Assembly (NCBI RefSeq): GCF_000017805.1
Contig: NC_009767.1
Span: forward strand, 3,720,001-3,784,000
Length of the DNA: 64,000 nucleotides
Origin: Roseiflexus castenholzii DSM 13941
GTDB lineage: Bacteria; Chloroflexota; Chloroflexia; Chloroflexales; Roseiflexaceae
Direction of reading: 5' to 3'
Below the pieces are notes generated by a model. The model was not told the DNA's origin, did no database searches, and saw only the letters and a list, made by a program, of their open reading frames with translations. A program made the translations under genes and the position numbers. This document shows, piece after piece, positions 52,024 through 61,196 of this stretch; position 1 is the first letter of the stretch, and every line of letters starts with the position of its first letter.

Positions 52024-52821
52024 TCATTCCGTCTGTGACGAACCGCGCAAACGGCGCAGTTCCGCCTCGAGCGCGCGGAGACGTTCTTCCGCTTCTGCCC
52101 GCGCCGCCGCCTCCGCCGCCGCCCGCGCTTCGGCTTCCGCCCGCGCCGCCGCCTCCGCCGCCGCCCGCGCTTCGGCTTCCGCCCGCGCCGCTGCCTCCTG
52201 CTGCGCGCGATCCGCTTCGCGCTGCGCGCGCTCCTCCGCCTCGGCGCGCGCCCGCACCACTTCCTCAAAGGTCAGAAATGGACGACCATCTGGATAGAAG
52301 AGGGTGACACCTTCTTCCGTCACGGCAAATCGGACTCCCAAAAGCGGACTGGACCATCCATTCATGTCATCAATGACATGCAGCCGCTCACCCTGACGCA
52401 TCCAACCGGCCACATCGCCGTGCTGCGGGTCGATCACATAATACTCGCTGACGCCGTAGCGCTCGTAAAACTCAAGTTTGCGCGCCATTTCACTGAATGT
52501 GTTGCTAGGAGACAGTATTTCAAAGACCACCTGCGGCGGCTGTCCGCCCTCTTCCCACTGAAGATATGCGCCGCGATCCCCTTTGGGCCGCCCGATGGCA
52601 ACCATAACATCCGGCGCGCGGCGAATGTCGGGGCGCCCTTCCACCGGATACCATAACAGATCACCCGCCACGAAAACATCCGGTCGGTCGGCAAAGAGTG
52701 CAGCCAGATTCCCCTGCACCACAACAATCCAGCGAAACTGCAACGTGTTGTCCGCCATTGGTTGCCCATCGCTTTCGGGATAGATGATCGTCGGTTTTGT
52801 CTCAGGCGCTGCTACACTCAT
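52024..52821 (-). CDS. Uma2-family putative endonuclease with coiled-coil tail (paralog B)
   Basis: A 265-residue protein. The Uma2 domain has RWIVVVQGNLAALFADRPD, RRAPDVMVAIGRPKGDRG, PPQVVFEILSPSNTFSEMA and YERYGVSEYYVIDPQHG. A tail of 42-bp/14-residue coiled-coil units follows (RAEAEARAAAEAAAR), nearly identical to that of paralog A, and the protein ends LRALEAELRRLRG. A GGGAG Shine-Dalgarno sequence precedes the ATG at 52821. The two domains differ clearly while the tails match, so the tails were probably homogenised by recombination. The coils may mediate hetero-oligomers; this is inference. Confidence 0.8.
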   Translation of the reverse strand: MSVAAPETKPTIIYPESDGQPMADNTLQFRWIVVVQGNLAALFADRPDVFVAGDLLWYPVEGRPDIRRAPDVMVAIGRPKGDRGAYLQWEEGGQPPQVVFEILSPSNTFSEMARKLEFYERYGVSEYYVIDPQHGDVAGWMRQGERLHVIDDMNGWSSPLLGVRFAVTEEGVTLFYPDGRPFLTFEEVVRARAEAEERAQREADRAQQEAAARAEAEARAAAEAAARAEAEARAAAEAAARAEAEERLRALEAELRRLRGSSQTE

Positions 52822-52891
52822 CGTCGTCTCCCTTTTCCTCATCGGTAAACGATTTCAGCAGGTGCAGTATAGCACAAAATTGCGACACCGG

Positions 52892-54151
52892 TCAGCGCTG
52901 GAAGTGTGCCAGCGCCTGTGCCAGTGGCGTCTCGACATCCCAATCAACGATGCGCACGCCAGCCAGCAGCAGGCGTTGCAAGAGCGCCTGACGTTCGACG
53001 CGCGCGATCCGCGCCGCAAGATCGGCGACAGAACCGAGTGTTTTCGCTTCGAATGCCACCGGATCAGGGCTGACAATCAGCACCTCGTACCCGTGCGCGC
53101 GCATATGAAGGATCGGCGGCGCATCACCAGGTTGCAGCGGGCTGACCAGAACAATCTGAGAGCGTGCCGGAAAGAGACGGGTGGGAATATCCGCCAGACT
53201 TGCAAGCGCGGCGCGATCCCCGGTGCGCGCCTGCGCCAGCGCGCGCAACACCTTTTCGCGCTGAATCCTGCCATAGCCGGGAAACGTCCATTCGATCGCA
53301 TGACCGTAGATCAGCAGCCCCACCCGGTTCCCCTGACTGATGAGCGCATCCGACAGCGCCGCAACAGCCTGCACACTATACTCGAACAGCGTATGATTGG
53401 TTCCCTGCACATCACTCCCGCGGCGCGCATCGAGGATGATGCCAATATCGGCGACGCGCTCCTGCTCAAACTCGTTGACGTACAGCGAACCGGGAAAGCG
53501 CGCCGTAGCACGGTTGTTGATCCAGCGAACCGGATCGCCCGCCTGATACTCGCGTACACCGAAGAACTCGACGCCTGCCCCACCCTGTCGCGCTGGAATG
53601 GTTCCTGAGAAGATGCGGGTGCGGCGCGGACGAATGCCGAGGCGGGTCAACCGCACGACCTCGGGCATAATCAAGATTTTGCCCGGCGCTGCTACGGCAA
53701 CGGTGCGACGACCAAGCCCCAGGCAATCGCTCACCGTCGCCTGCACGCCATTGAAATGATAAAAACCGCGCATACCGCGCACCGTGTAGGCGAGAGTCAC
53801 GGTCGCACCCGGCGCCAGCAGCGTCAGGCAAACAGGTTGTCCGCCGGTCAGTTCCAGTCCAGCAGGGAGAACGTCTGCGATCAACACCGGCGTCGGATAC
53901 AATCCATGGTTCGTGACAGCGACATGCACATCGATCATTACTCCCGGTAATGCGCGTTCTGCGCTCAGGGTTCGTGTCGCCCGCAACTGAAGATTGGTTG
54001 GCGTATCGAGCAGTGCAGCGCCGACAAAGATCGCCGGAGGAACGGCAAGCATGATCAGCGCACCATTGAGCGTAGCAAGCCCCAGCAGCGCCAATCCGAA
54101 CGCCAGCGCACTAAGCCCGATCAGAGCACGATTGTCGAACAGGGCAGTCAT
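52892..54151 (-). CDS. DUF58-domain membrane protein (MoxR partner)
   Basis: A 419-residue protein with two N-terminal membrane helices (about 8-50). A beta-rich part with TNHGLYPTPVLIADVLPAGL follows, then the DUF58 core VREYQAGDPVRWINNRATAR, then a von Willebrand A-like region (DIGIILDARRGSD, RVGLLIYG, QIVLVSPLQPGD). Its start overlaps the MoxR stop by 4 bp (ATGA), the standard MoxR-DUF58 arrangement. These modules are thought to act as chaperone-like systems at the envelope; the client is unknown. Confidence 0.88.
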   Translation of the reverse strand: MTALFDNRALIGLSALAFGLALLGLATLNGALIMLAVPPAIFVGAALLDTPTNLQLRATRTLSAERALPGVMIDVHVAVTNHGLYPTPVLIADVLPAGLELTGGQPVCLTLLAPGATVTLAYTVRGMRGFYHFNGVQATVSDCLGLGRRTVAVAAPGKILIMPEVVRLTRLGIRPRRTRIFSGTIPARQGGAGVEFFGVREYQAGDPVRWINNRATARFPGSLYVNEFEQERVADIGIILDARRGSDVQGTNHTLFEYSVQAVAALSDALISQGNRVGLLIYGHAIEWTFPGYGRIQREKVLRALAQARTGDRAALASLADIPTRLFPARSQIVLVSPLQPGDAPPILHMRAHGYEVLIVSPDPVAFEAKTLGSVADLAARIARVERQALLQRLLLAGVRIVDWDVETPLAQALAHFQR

Positions 54152-55104
54152 CGCATAACCGGCGCAGGAGTCGCGTGGAGCACCGATGCAAGAATCTCAT
54201 CGGCAGCGCGGCGTTGCATCCAGAGATCGGGGATCAGAATGAGCCGGTGCGCCAGCGCAGGGCGCACAAAGACCTTGACATCATCGGGAATGACGAAATC
54301 GCGACCATCGAGTGCTGCGCGCACCCGCGCCAGTTTGAGCAGCGCCAGCGAACCGCGCGGGCTTGCGCCGACTGCCACTCGCGCATCGGTGCGGGTGGCG
54401 GCGACCAACCTTACGATATAGTCTTCGATGTCGGCATCGACATACACATCTTCAATAGCGTTACGCACTGCCAGCAGTTCTGTGGCGTCGGTCACCTGTT
54501 CGATGATGGCGTCATCGCTGCGGCGCTCGCGCCGGCGACGGAGGATTTCGCGCTCTTCCTCGAGCGACGGATAGCCGATTGAAAGTTTCATCAAAAAGCG
54601 GTCGAGTTGGGCTTCGGGGAGCGGGAATGTTCCCTCGTACTCAATAGGATTTTGCGTCGCCAGCACCAGGAACGGCTCCGGCAGCGGCATCGTTTCGCCT
54701 TCGAGGGTCACCTGGCGCTCCTGCATTGCTTCGAGTAACGCCGACTGCGTCTTGGGCGATGCCCGGTTGATCTCGTCAGCCAGCACCACATTGGCGAAAA
54801 TCGGTCCACGCCGCAACTCGAAGCGCTCCACGGCACGGTTGTAGACGTAACCGCCGGTAATATCGCCCGGCAACAGATCGGGCGTGAATTGAATGCGGCG
54901 AAACTCAAGACCAAGCGCAGCGGCGAAACTGCGCGCAATCAGCGTTTTTGCCAGACCGGGGTAATCTTCGAGCAAGACATGCCCGCCAGCCAGCGCCGCC
55001 GCCATAATCTGCTCGAGTACGGACCGCTTTCCGACAATCACTCGTTCGACCTGTTCGATCACACGCTGCCCGAGGGCGGCGACATCAGTGTAATTCTCGG
55101 ACAT
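54148..55104 (-). CDS. MoxR-family AAA+ ATPase
   Basis: A 318-residue AAA+ ATPase. Walker A is in HVLLEDYPGLAKTLIARSFA; Walker B is NVVLADEINRASPKTQSALLEAM; sensor 1 is FLVLATQNPIEYEGTFPLPE; the arginine region is QLDRFLMKL; and the lid has ASPRGSLALLKLARVRA. MoxR proteins assist maturation of protein complexes together with von Willebrand A partners; the DUF58 gene directly downstream is such a partner. The ATG at 55104 is chosen over the frame start at 55113 by family alignment. Confidence 0.94.
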   Translation of the reverse strand: MSENYTDVAALGQRVIEQVERVIVGKRSVLEQIMAAALAGGHVLLEDYPGLAKTLIARSFAAALGLEFRRIQFTPDLLPGDITGGYVYNRAVERFELRRGPIFANVVLADEINRASPKTQSALLEAMQERQVTLEGETMPLPEPFLVLATQNPIEYEGTFPLPEAQLDRFLMKLSIGYPSLEEEREILRRRRERRSDDAIIEQVTDATELLAVRNAIEDVYVDADIEDYIVRLVAATRTDARVAVGASPRGSLALLKLARVRAALDGRDFVIPDDVKVFVRPALAHRLILIPDLWMQRRAADEILASVLHATPAPVMR

Positions 55105-55119
55105 AGACTTCACACATCA

Positions 55120-55701
55120 TTACTGGTCGCGCACGAGACGTTCCACGGCGAAAACCACCTGTTCCAGATCGACATCGAGCGGCGACGGTTCTTCCCGCTG
55201 AAATAGTGCGCGCTGGCGGGTCCGGTATGAATCAGCGCCGGCGCGAAGAAACGCCACAACGTCCTGTGGCGCGTCGATGGCGCCGGAGACGATGCGCTGC
55301 CGGGCAATGCGCAACTCGATGCGCTCACGCGCTGCAATTGTTTCCGCCAGCAGCAGCATCAGGCGCTGCGCCATGCGCCAGCGCGAGTAGTCATGCCGTT
55401 GTGCCAGCGCCACCAACCGCAGCCATTCATAGACGCGCCCACGCAGCGCAGTATCGGTATCACGGCGAACCTCTCCACGCCGTCCGCCCCAGATGCTTGC
55501 CAGCGCGACAATGCTTGCGGCTGCCACGAATACGAGCCAGATCATTCCCTGCGGGATGCTCTCGAAAATCCGCATCACACCCCAGATCAGATAGAGCAAG
55601 GGCGTAATCAGGGCATCTTTGAGCAAGCCGCGAATGCCCAGAGCGACGATCTCCACGACCGCCGCCAGCGCCAGGATGACGATCAGACGTTGCCGCCACA
55701 T
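55120..55701 (-). CDS. membrane protein of the MoxR/DUF58 cluster, unknown function
   Basis: A 193-residue protein with two N-terminal membrane helices (LIVILALAAVVEIVALGI; MIWLVFVAAASIVALASI) and a basic, helical cytoplasmic part (RGRVYEWLRLVALAQRHDY; RMAQRLMLLLAETIAARERI; FLRAGADSYRTRQRALF). The helical part resembles the DUF4129-like domain used with MoxR clusters, but I do not assign a family. It ends 15 bp before moxR and belongs to its operon. Confidence 0.65.
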   Translation of the reverse strand: MWRQRLIVILALAAVVEIVALGIRGLLKDALITPLLYLIWGVMRIFESIPQGMIWLVFVAAASIVALASIWGGRRGEVRRDTDTALRGRVYEWLRLVALAQRHDYSRWRMAQRLMLLLAETIAARERIELRIARQRIVSGAIDAPQDVVAFLRAGADSYRTRQRALFQREEPSPLDVDLEQVVFAVERLVRDQ

Positions 55702-55758
55702 GCCATTGCTTGCTTTCGTTCAGAAGCCTCCCCGCAGGCTCCATGATTTTATGATTGA

Positions 55759-55986
55759 GTCCACTGCACACCGGCTTCACCACCAAGGACCCGAAGCGCA
55801 CGAAGGCGCAGAACCATGAAGCGCATGTCCTTTGTGTCCCTTGGTGACCTTCGTGGTTCGCCTTGTGCCGTGAAGTCATGGATGGGTCCACTGCACACCA
55901 GCTTCACCACCAAGGACCCGAAGCGCACGAAGGTGCAGAACCATGAAGCGCATGTCCTTTGTGTCCCTTGGTGACCTTCGTGGTTG
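55759..55986. repeat. two tandem copies of a 100-bp element, 127-bp period
   Basis: Copies begin GTCCACTGCACACC at 55759 and 55886 and run about 100 bp to GACCTTCGTGGTT. Each contains CACCAAGG and, inverted, CCTTGGTG near its ends, so it could form a long imperfect hairpin. It separates the DUF4129 gene from the rest of the MoxR cluster; no gene is present in 55702-56014. Confidence 0.8.
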
Positions 55987-56014
55987 CTTTTTGCAGTGAA
56001 GTTCCGACAAGCAC

Positions 56015-56890
56015 TCAGCGCTCGCCGCCATGCGACTGATAGACATCGACGATCTCCCGCAGACATGCCTCCGCTTCGCGCGCCTCACGCGGACCAGGGG
56101 CGCGCGGGCTGTAGCGCACTGCCTCAAACAGTCGTGTCAGGCGCCGAATATGGGTCGCTGCAAGTCCGGTGCGCGCCAGGCGCTGTTCGAACTCGCGCGC
56201 CGTCATATCGGGATCGCGCACGATCCCACGTTCCGTGTGCAGCAGACGCATCATCTCGACGTAGCAGCGCGTAACCGCATCACGCACATCGCCGCCCGCT
56301 TCGAGGTCGCGCAGAGCAGCCTGCGCGCTGGCAGCAATCTCTTCTCCAATGGTCGTGGCGGCGCGTTTCGGGAAACGCCGCACGATCCACCAGACCGCCA
56401 GCACCATACCCGCTGCCATCGTCAGGCTAATGATGCTGACCAGCCACGCTGGGGGATTGGTCACTAAGTCGGGCGGAACAACAATGTCTGGGATTTCCGC
56501 TGGCTGATTGGACGCGCCGGCCACCTGCCCCGGAGCGCTGCGCGGCTCGAAGAGCGGCGGTTGCAGGTTCGCCATGAGCAGGTAGACCGTCAGCATCACG
56601 AGCAGATAGATCGGCAGGTTGCGCACCAGCCAGCGCCGGAAATCGCGCGAGAAGATCATCATCACAACAACGAACACCCCCAGCGCGAGCACAGCGATTC
56701 CCACCCATTCCATACTGCCGAAACTGACAGGAGCGGATGGACGCCCCAGCGCAGGAGGCGTAAACAGATCATACGGGAACGGCTTACCCGGCTCCAAACG
56801 CACCGAGGGCAGCGCAGCCGCGAGCAACGTCAGCGCACCGAGCGTGACGATCAGCCACCCTGCCAGGCGCCAGCGCATCCATTGCGACAT
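56015..56890 (-). CDS. DUF4129-domain membrane protein
   Basis: A 291-residue protein. Four membrane helices (about 10-27, 60-80, 92-108, 150-170) are separated by a Pro-rich extracytoplasmic loop (PAEIPDIVVPPDLVTNPPAW). The cytoplasmic C-terminal domain has DVRDAVTRCYVEMMRLLH, PDMTAREFEQRLARTGL and LTRLFEAVRYSPRAPGPRE, the pattern of the DUF4129 family found with transglutaminase and MoxR genes. AAGGAG lies 7 bp before the ATG, inside the end of the upstream gene, from which it is separated by 3 bp. Confidence 0.82.
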   Translation of the reverse strand: MSQWMRWRLAGWLIVTLGALTLLAAALPSVRLEPGKPFPYDLFTPPALGRPSAPVSFGSMEWVGIAVLALGVFVVVMMIFSRDFRRWLVRNLPIYLLVMLTVYLLMANLQPPLFEPRSAPGQVAGASNQPAEIPDIVVPPDLVTNPPAWLVSIISLTMAAGMVLAVWWIVRRFPKRAATTIGEEIAASAQAALRDLEAGGDVRDAVTRCYVEMMRLLHTERGIVRDPDMTAREFEQRLARTGLAATHIRRLTRLFEAVRYSPRAPGPREAREAEACLREIVDVYQSHGGER

Positions 56891-56893
56891 GTA

Positions 56894-58348
56894 CTACTCC
56901 TTCGCCTGCGGAATATCGCCCAATGCGATGCGATACTCCTCGTGGCGCTCCAGATCACGCCAGACGACGCAGCGTTGCGCGCATTCGTCCGCGCCAACCA
57001 CGACGACAAACCGCACCCCGCGACGCGCGGCATCGCGCAGATTGCCGCTGATACCGCGCATCCGCACGTCGGTCATCGCTGTGTGCCCACGCAACCGCAA
57101 CAGCCGCGCCACTTCCAGCGCGTAGGGGTAGACATCATCGTCCGTTGCGACCACCAGCGCAACCGGCGGGCGGGACGGTGCAGCGACCGGTGATGCAACC
57201 GCCACCACTCGTTCCAGACCATAGGCAAAACCGACGGCAGGGGTTGGTTGGCGTCCGCCCAGTGCGCTCACCAGATCGTCGTACCGTCCGCCGCCACACA
57301 ACTGCAAACCATCGCCAGCATAGATTTCAAAGATCATACCGGTGTAATAGTGTAACCCACGGCCCAGGCCAAAATCGAGCCGCACCCGATCCAGCGCCAC
57401 GCCATGCGCCGCTGCCAGGCGCAGGATCGCGCGCAATTCGTCGAGACCGGTCACCGCATAATCACGCAGCATCTCCTCTGCCGCGCCAAACGCTTCGTTC
57501 GGGTCGCCTTCGACCCGACACAGACGCTCAAGCATCTGTAACGCCCGATCGATCTGATCGCGGGACTCACTCCGGCGCAACTTCCGCACCAGGCGGCCAA
57601 CAATCGCCTCCGGAGGGCGGGTTCCGAAACGGAGATTGACCCCGATCTCACGCAGCGCGTGCAAGAGCAGGGCTTCGGCGCGCTGATCGTCGATCCCGTC
57701 CAGCAGCGCCGGATCGAGCGGCAGTGCCGTAGCAGGCGCATCGAACTCTGCGCGCACTGCTGCCGCTCCATGCTCACGCAACCGTTCGAGCCGCCACGCC
57801 AGCCGGCCCTGCGCGCGTTCACTCAATCCAAGAGCGGCAAGCAGCGAGCGAATAAGTCCGATATGACCGATCCGCACCGTGAAATGCGTCACACCAGCAG
57901 CAGCCAGACCTTCGCACGCCAGCGCCAGGCATTCGGCATCGGCGCGTGGCGCCGCGCCGCCGATCAATTCGACGCCGACCTGGGTGAACTGCCGATAGGT
58001 AGCGCGTTGGGGTCGTTCGTTGCGAAAGACCGGACCGGCATAGCGCAGGCGCAGCGGCAGCGGTTGGTCCTGCATGCGCCCCACATAGGCGCGCAGCACC
58101 GACGCCGTCCATTCCGGGCGCAGCGCCAGATCGCGCCCGTTGAAATTGAACTCGTAGACTTTCCCGACCAGTTCTTCGCCAAGTTTGCGCAGATAGAGAT
58201 CACGATACTCGATAATTGGCAGATCGACGGGTTCGTACCCCCAGGCAGCCAGCACACGTTCGATTGCCGCCGCCGCCGCCGTCTGCGCCGCCGCCTCGGA
58301 CGGCAGTACGTCGCGCATGCCGCGCACAGTATCGATATTCGATCCCAC
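56894..58348 (-). CDS. histidyl-tRNA synthetase-family protein (HisS, or HisZ-like paralog)
   Basis: A 484-residue class II synthetase fold. Motif 1 is VRGMRDVLPSEAAAQ. LALRPEWTASVLRAYV is HisS-like (Glu after RP, where HisZ usually has Asp). Motif 2 is FRNERPQRATYRQFTQVGVELIG, and the histidine motifs are GRGLHYYTGMIFEIY and CGGGRYDDLVSALGG. Motif 3 is PAVGFAYGLERV. A short C-terminal anticodon-binding-like domain follows (LVVATDDDVYPYALEVARLLR). FTQVGVELIG and GGGRYDDL look HisZ-like, so the assignment between aminoacylation and HisG regulation is open. The GTG at 58348 with GGATGGAG upstream is chosen; an ATG at 58417 would add 23 residues. Confidence 0.8.
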   Translation of the reverse strand: MGSNIDTVRGMRDVLPSEAAAQTAAAAAIERVLAAWGYEPVDLPIIEYRDLYLRKLGEELVGKVYEFNFNGRDLALRPEWTASVLRAYVGRMQDQPLPLRLRYAGPVFRNERPQRATYRQFTQVGVELIGGAAPRADAECLALACEGLAAAGVTHFTVRIGHIGLIRSLLAALGLSERAQGRLAWRLERLREHGAAAVRAEFDAPATALPLDPALLDGIDDQRAEALLLHALREIGVNLRFGTRPPEAIVGRLVRKLRRSESRDQIDRALQMLERLCRVEGDPNEAFGAAEEMLRDYAVTGLDELRAILRLAAAHGVALDRVRLDFGLGRGLHYYTGMIFEIYAGDGLQLCGGGRYDDLVSALGGRQPTPAVGFAYGLERVVAVASPVAAPSRPPVALVVATDDDVYPYALEVARLLRLRGHTAMTDVRMRGISGNLRDAARRGVRFVVVVGADECAQRCVVWRDLERHEEYRIALGDIPQAKE

Positions 58349-58448
58349 AGAATGGCAACTCCATCCAGATATGGACGTATGAACAGGAGCATACGTTTTG
58401 CCCGGCGCAAGCGGCATTGTACCCGATCTGGCAGCAGGTCACAACCAA

Positions 58449-60179
58449 TCAGAGATCGGGCAATCGGATGCGGAAGGTCGCACCATCGCCGGGAAAACTA
58501 CTGACCTCGATGGTTCCGCCATGGGCAGTGACGGCCATTTTGCAGAATGCAAGCCCAAGCCCGGTGCTGCTCTGACGGAGGGAACGGCTCTCGCCTGCTG
58601 CCCCAAATGGCTCGAAGAGACGTTCAATACGTTCTGGAGGAATGCCGGGACCGGTGTCGGCGACTTCGATGACGGTTTGTTCCCCGCGATCGGGATGCGG
58701 TTCGCGCCAGACGCGCAGCGTGATGAGCGTTCCGCGCGGCGTGTGCTTGATCGCATTCGAGAGGAGGTTAAGCAGAATGCGTTTCAGAATTCTGGCATCA
58801 GCCCGTATCAGCGGCAGCGTCGGCGATACGTCGAGGATCAGCGTCTTGGACTCGTAGAGCAGCCATCCGGCAAGTTCATCGGCGCACTCGGCGCAGAGAA
58901 CGGGCAGCGACACATCACCCAGGCGCAATCGCAGTCGCCCCTCGTTGTACCGGATCAGATCAAGCAAGTCGTCAACAAGACCCGCCAGATCACGTCCATT
59001 ACGCAGTGCGCTATCGATCAGGGATCGTTGCGACTCGCTCAGATCCGCAGCGCTCAAGAGTTCCAGGAACCCGATCAGCGCCGTCAGCGGATTCTTCAAA
59101 TCGTGAATGACCATCTGCGCCAGCAAAGCGGTGTTACGCTCGCTCCGACGCAGCAACTCGTCGAGTTGCGCCAATGCCTCACGCTGCCGCCGCTCACGCG
59201 CTATGGCAAGCGCCAGACGCTCCAGTGCGTCGATCTGCGCATCGGATAAGCCCGCCTCGCGCTGAAAGCGGATGCGCGTGTCAGGTGGGAACGGATCGCC
59301 GCGTTCCAGTGTTTCGATCACCACATCCATCGCCGCGACTAACACCGGACGCGCCTGTTCGTATGCAGCGCGTTGCATCAGGTTGCGCTGGCGTTGACTG
59401 CGTACTTCGTAGAGGAACGCATACGCAATGAACGCCATACCGGTTGCTATGGCGAAGTGGCATAGCCAGAACGGAACGTTGAACGCCGAGGCAGTGAACA
59501 GGCGCGCAAGCGCCGCTTCACCGAGCAATACAATGCCCGCCAATAAGGCAAACGAGCGATGAAGCGACGATTGCCGGTATAATTGAATATATCGCCAGAG
59601 CGCAATGCCACAGGCAACGATGGTGACGGAAGCGCCGATAAGCCACGCAGCGGCGTGCTCCGACGTTTCCAGAACGATCGACCAGAACGCGCCGGCAATC
59701 AGCACAAGAGCGCTCAATGCCAGGAGACGCGGCCACTGTCGGCGCAGTGGATCGCGCGACCGGGAGAGTGGATCAAAGGCGCCCAACACGAGAAAGGTAC
59801 TGACGATCACCTGCCCGATGATCGGCAGATCCGGTCGCGCATTGGGCAGCGCAGCGTCGACGAGAGCGTGGATCAGAAAGATTGCTGCGCCGCACAAGAG
59901 GCCCAGGCCGGTTGCCAGGGCGCGTCCATCGAGCGCCTGAAGCGCCGCGATGATCACCGCCAGCGCCACTGCGATGCCCGACACGGCAACAGCGGCAACC
60001 AGCGAGAAGTACAGGACTGGCGACATCACAACCCGACGATCCAGGTCAGGAAAGACGTTTACAAGCGCCAGCATGATCGGCACAATCAAAACGACGACCG
60101 TCCAGCCTGCAATGACCCACCATGGCGTCGGTTGATTGGAAGCGGGAACGGACGGCGGATCGGCGGGCATGTGAGACAT
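58449..60179 (-). CDS. membrane sensor histidine kinase
   Basis: A 576-residue kinase. Eight or so membrane helices (about 20-270) form a 7TM-like sensor without an obvious ligand motif. A coiled linker (RERRQREALAQLDELLRR) leads to the HisKA domain, with phosphoacceptor His359 in VIHDLKNPLTALIGFLELL. The ATPase domain has NLLSNAIKHTPRG (N box), VADTGPGIPPERIERLFEPF (G1/F box) and STGLGLAFCKMAVTAHGG (G2). No response regulator gene is adjacent, so its partner lies elsewhere. The gene is divergent from mutY, 47 bp away, so the two share an upstream region. Confidence 0.92.
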   Translation of the reverse strand: MSHMPADPPSVPASNQPTPWWVIAGWTVVVLIVPIMLALVNVFPDLDRRVVMSPVLYFSLVAAVAVSGIAVALAVIIAALQALDGRALATGLGLLCGAAIFLIHALVDAALPNARPDLPIIGQVIVSTFLVLGAFDPLSRSRDPLRRQWPRLLALSALVLIAGAFWSIVLETSEHAAAWLIGASVTIVACGIALWRYIQLYRQSSLHRSFALLAGIVLLGEAALARLFTASAFNVPFWLCHFAIATGMAFIAYAFLYEVRSQRQRNLMQRAAYEQARPVLVAAMDVVIETLERGDPFPPDTRIRFQREAGLSDAQIDALERLALAIARERRQREALAQLDELLRRSERNTALLAQMVIHDLKNPLTALIGFLELLSAADLSESQRSLIDSALRNGRDLAGLVDDLLDLIRYNEGRLRLRLGDVSLPVLCAECADELAGWLLYESKTLILDVSPTLPLIRADARILKRILLNLLSNAIKHTPRGTLITLRVWREPHPDRGEQTVIEVADTGPGIPPERIERLFEPFGAAGESRSLRQSSTGLGLAFCKMAVTAHGGTIEVSSFPGDGATFRIRLPDL

Positions 60180-60226
60180 TGGAACTTACTGTTTTTTCAT
60201 CACAACGGTACCATAGAGATAACGCT

Positions 60227-61180
60227 ATGACAATACATAGGAGTATCGATCAGAACCACGAACATTCATTAAGTCTTAACGATCTCCATCAGGCGCTTTT
60301 GAAGTGGTTCAGCGAGGCGGCGCGCGATCTTCCCTGGCGCCGCACCCGTGATCCATACCGCATTCTGGTGGCAGAAGTAATGCTCCAGCAAACACAGGTT
60401 GATCGGGTGCTGCCGAAGTACGCAGCGTTCCTCGAGCGTTTTCCGACATTGCACACACTGGCGGAAGCGCCAACTGCCGAGGTCATCCGTATGTGGGCTG
60501 GTCTGGGTTACAATCGGCGGGCCGTCAATCTGCAACGCGCGGCGCGCGCGATCTGCGCGCGCTACGGTGGCGTTTTCCCACGGGATGTCGCTACCCTGGT
60601 CACATTGCCGGGCATCGGGTCCTACACCGCCGGCGCGGTTGCCTGCTTCGCCTTCGAGCAGGATGTAGCGTTCATGGACACGAACATTCGGCGCGTGATC
60701 CGGCGCGTGTTCACCGATCCGACGGAAACGGTCAATGAACGCGCGCTGCTGGCGCTGGCGCGCGCGGCGCTTCCCGTCGGTCGCAGCTGGATGTGGAACC
60801 AGGCGCTGATGGAACTGGGGTCGCTCGTTTGCACCGCCGATGCGCCGGCATGCTGGCGCTGCCCGTTGCGCGATCAGTGCCGCGACTATGCTGCGCGACG
60901 CGAATCGGACGAGCGTTTTGCGTCCGCGCCGGTGCGCAAGCGCCTCGCCGAACGTCGTGAACGCCCGTTTATCGGCTCGAATCGCTACTTCCGTGGGCGC
61001 ATCATCGAGGCGCTCCGCATGCTTCCGTCTGGCGCGACCTTCGCGCTGAACGATCTGGGACCGCAGGTGCGCCCGGAGTACACACCCGACGACGAAGTAT
61101 GGCTCACAACGCTGATTCGTGGGTTGGAACGCGATGGACTGGTAGTGTGGACCGAGACGGGGGTACGGTTGCCGGAATAG
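60227..61180 (+). CDS. mutY: A/G-specific adenine glycosylase, short form
   Basis: A 317-residue MutY, which removes adenine mispaired with 8-oxoguanine. The catalytic Glu is in LVAEVMLQQTQVDRVLPKY, the helix-hairpin-helix is LVTLPGIGSYTAGAVACFA, and the catalytic Asp is in FMDTNIRRVIRRVF. The [4Fe-4S] site is CTADAPACWRCPLRDQC (C-x6-C-x2-C-x5-C). The usual C-terminal NUDIX-like 8-oxoG recognition domain is absent; about 80 residues with GSNRYFRGRIIEALRMLP and a winged-helix-like end replace it. ATG 60227 matches the family start; the frame extends to 60122 into the histidine kinase. Confidence 0.93.
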   Translation: MTIHRSIDQNHEHSLSLNDLHQALLKWFSEAARDLPWRRTRDPYRILVAEVMLQQTQVDRVLPKYAAFLERFPTLHTLAEAPTAEVIRMWAGLGYNRRAVNLQRAARAICARYGGVFPRDVATLVTLPGIGSYTAGAVACFAFEQDVAFMDTNIRRVIRRVFTDPTETVNERALLALARAALPVGRSWMWNQALMELGSLVCTADAPACWRCPLRDQCRDYAARRESDERFASAPVRKRLAERRERPFIGSNRYFRGRIIEALRMLPSGATFALNDLGPQVRPEYTPDDEVWLTTLIRGLERDGLVVWTETGVRLPE

Positions 61181-61196
61181 CGCAGTGTGTCACCTA

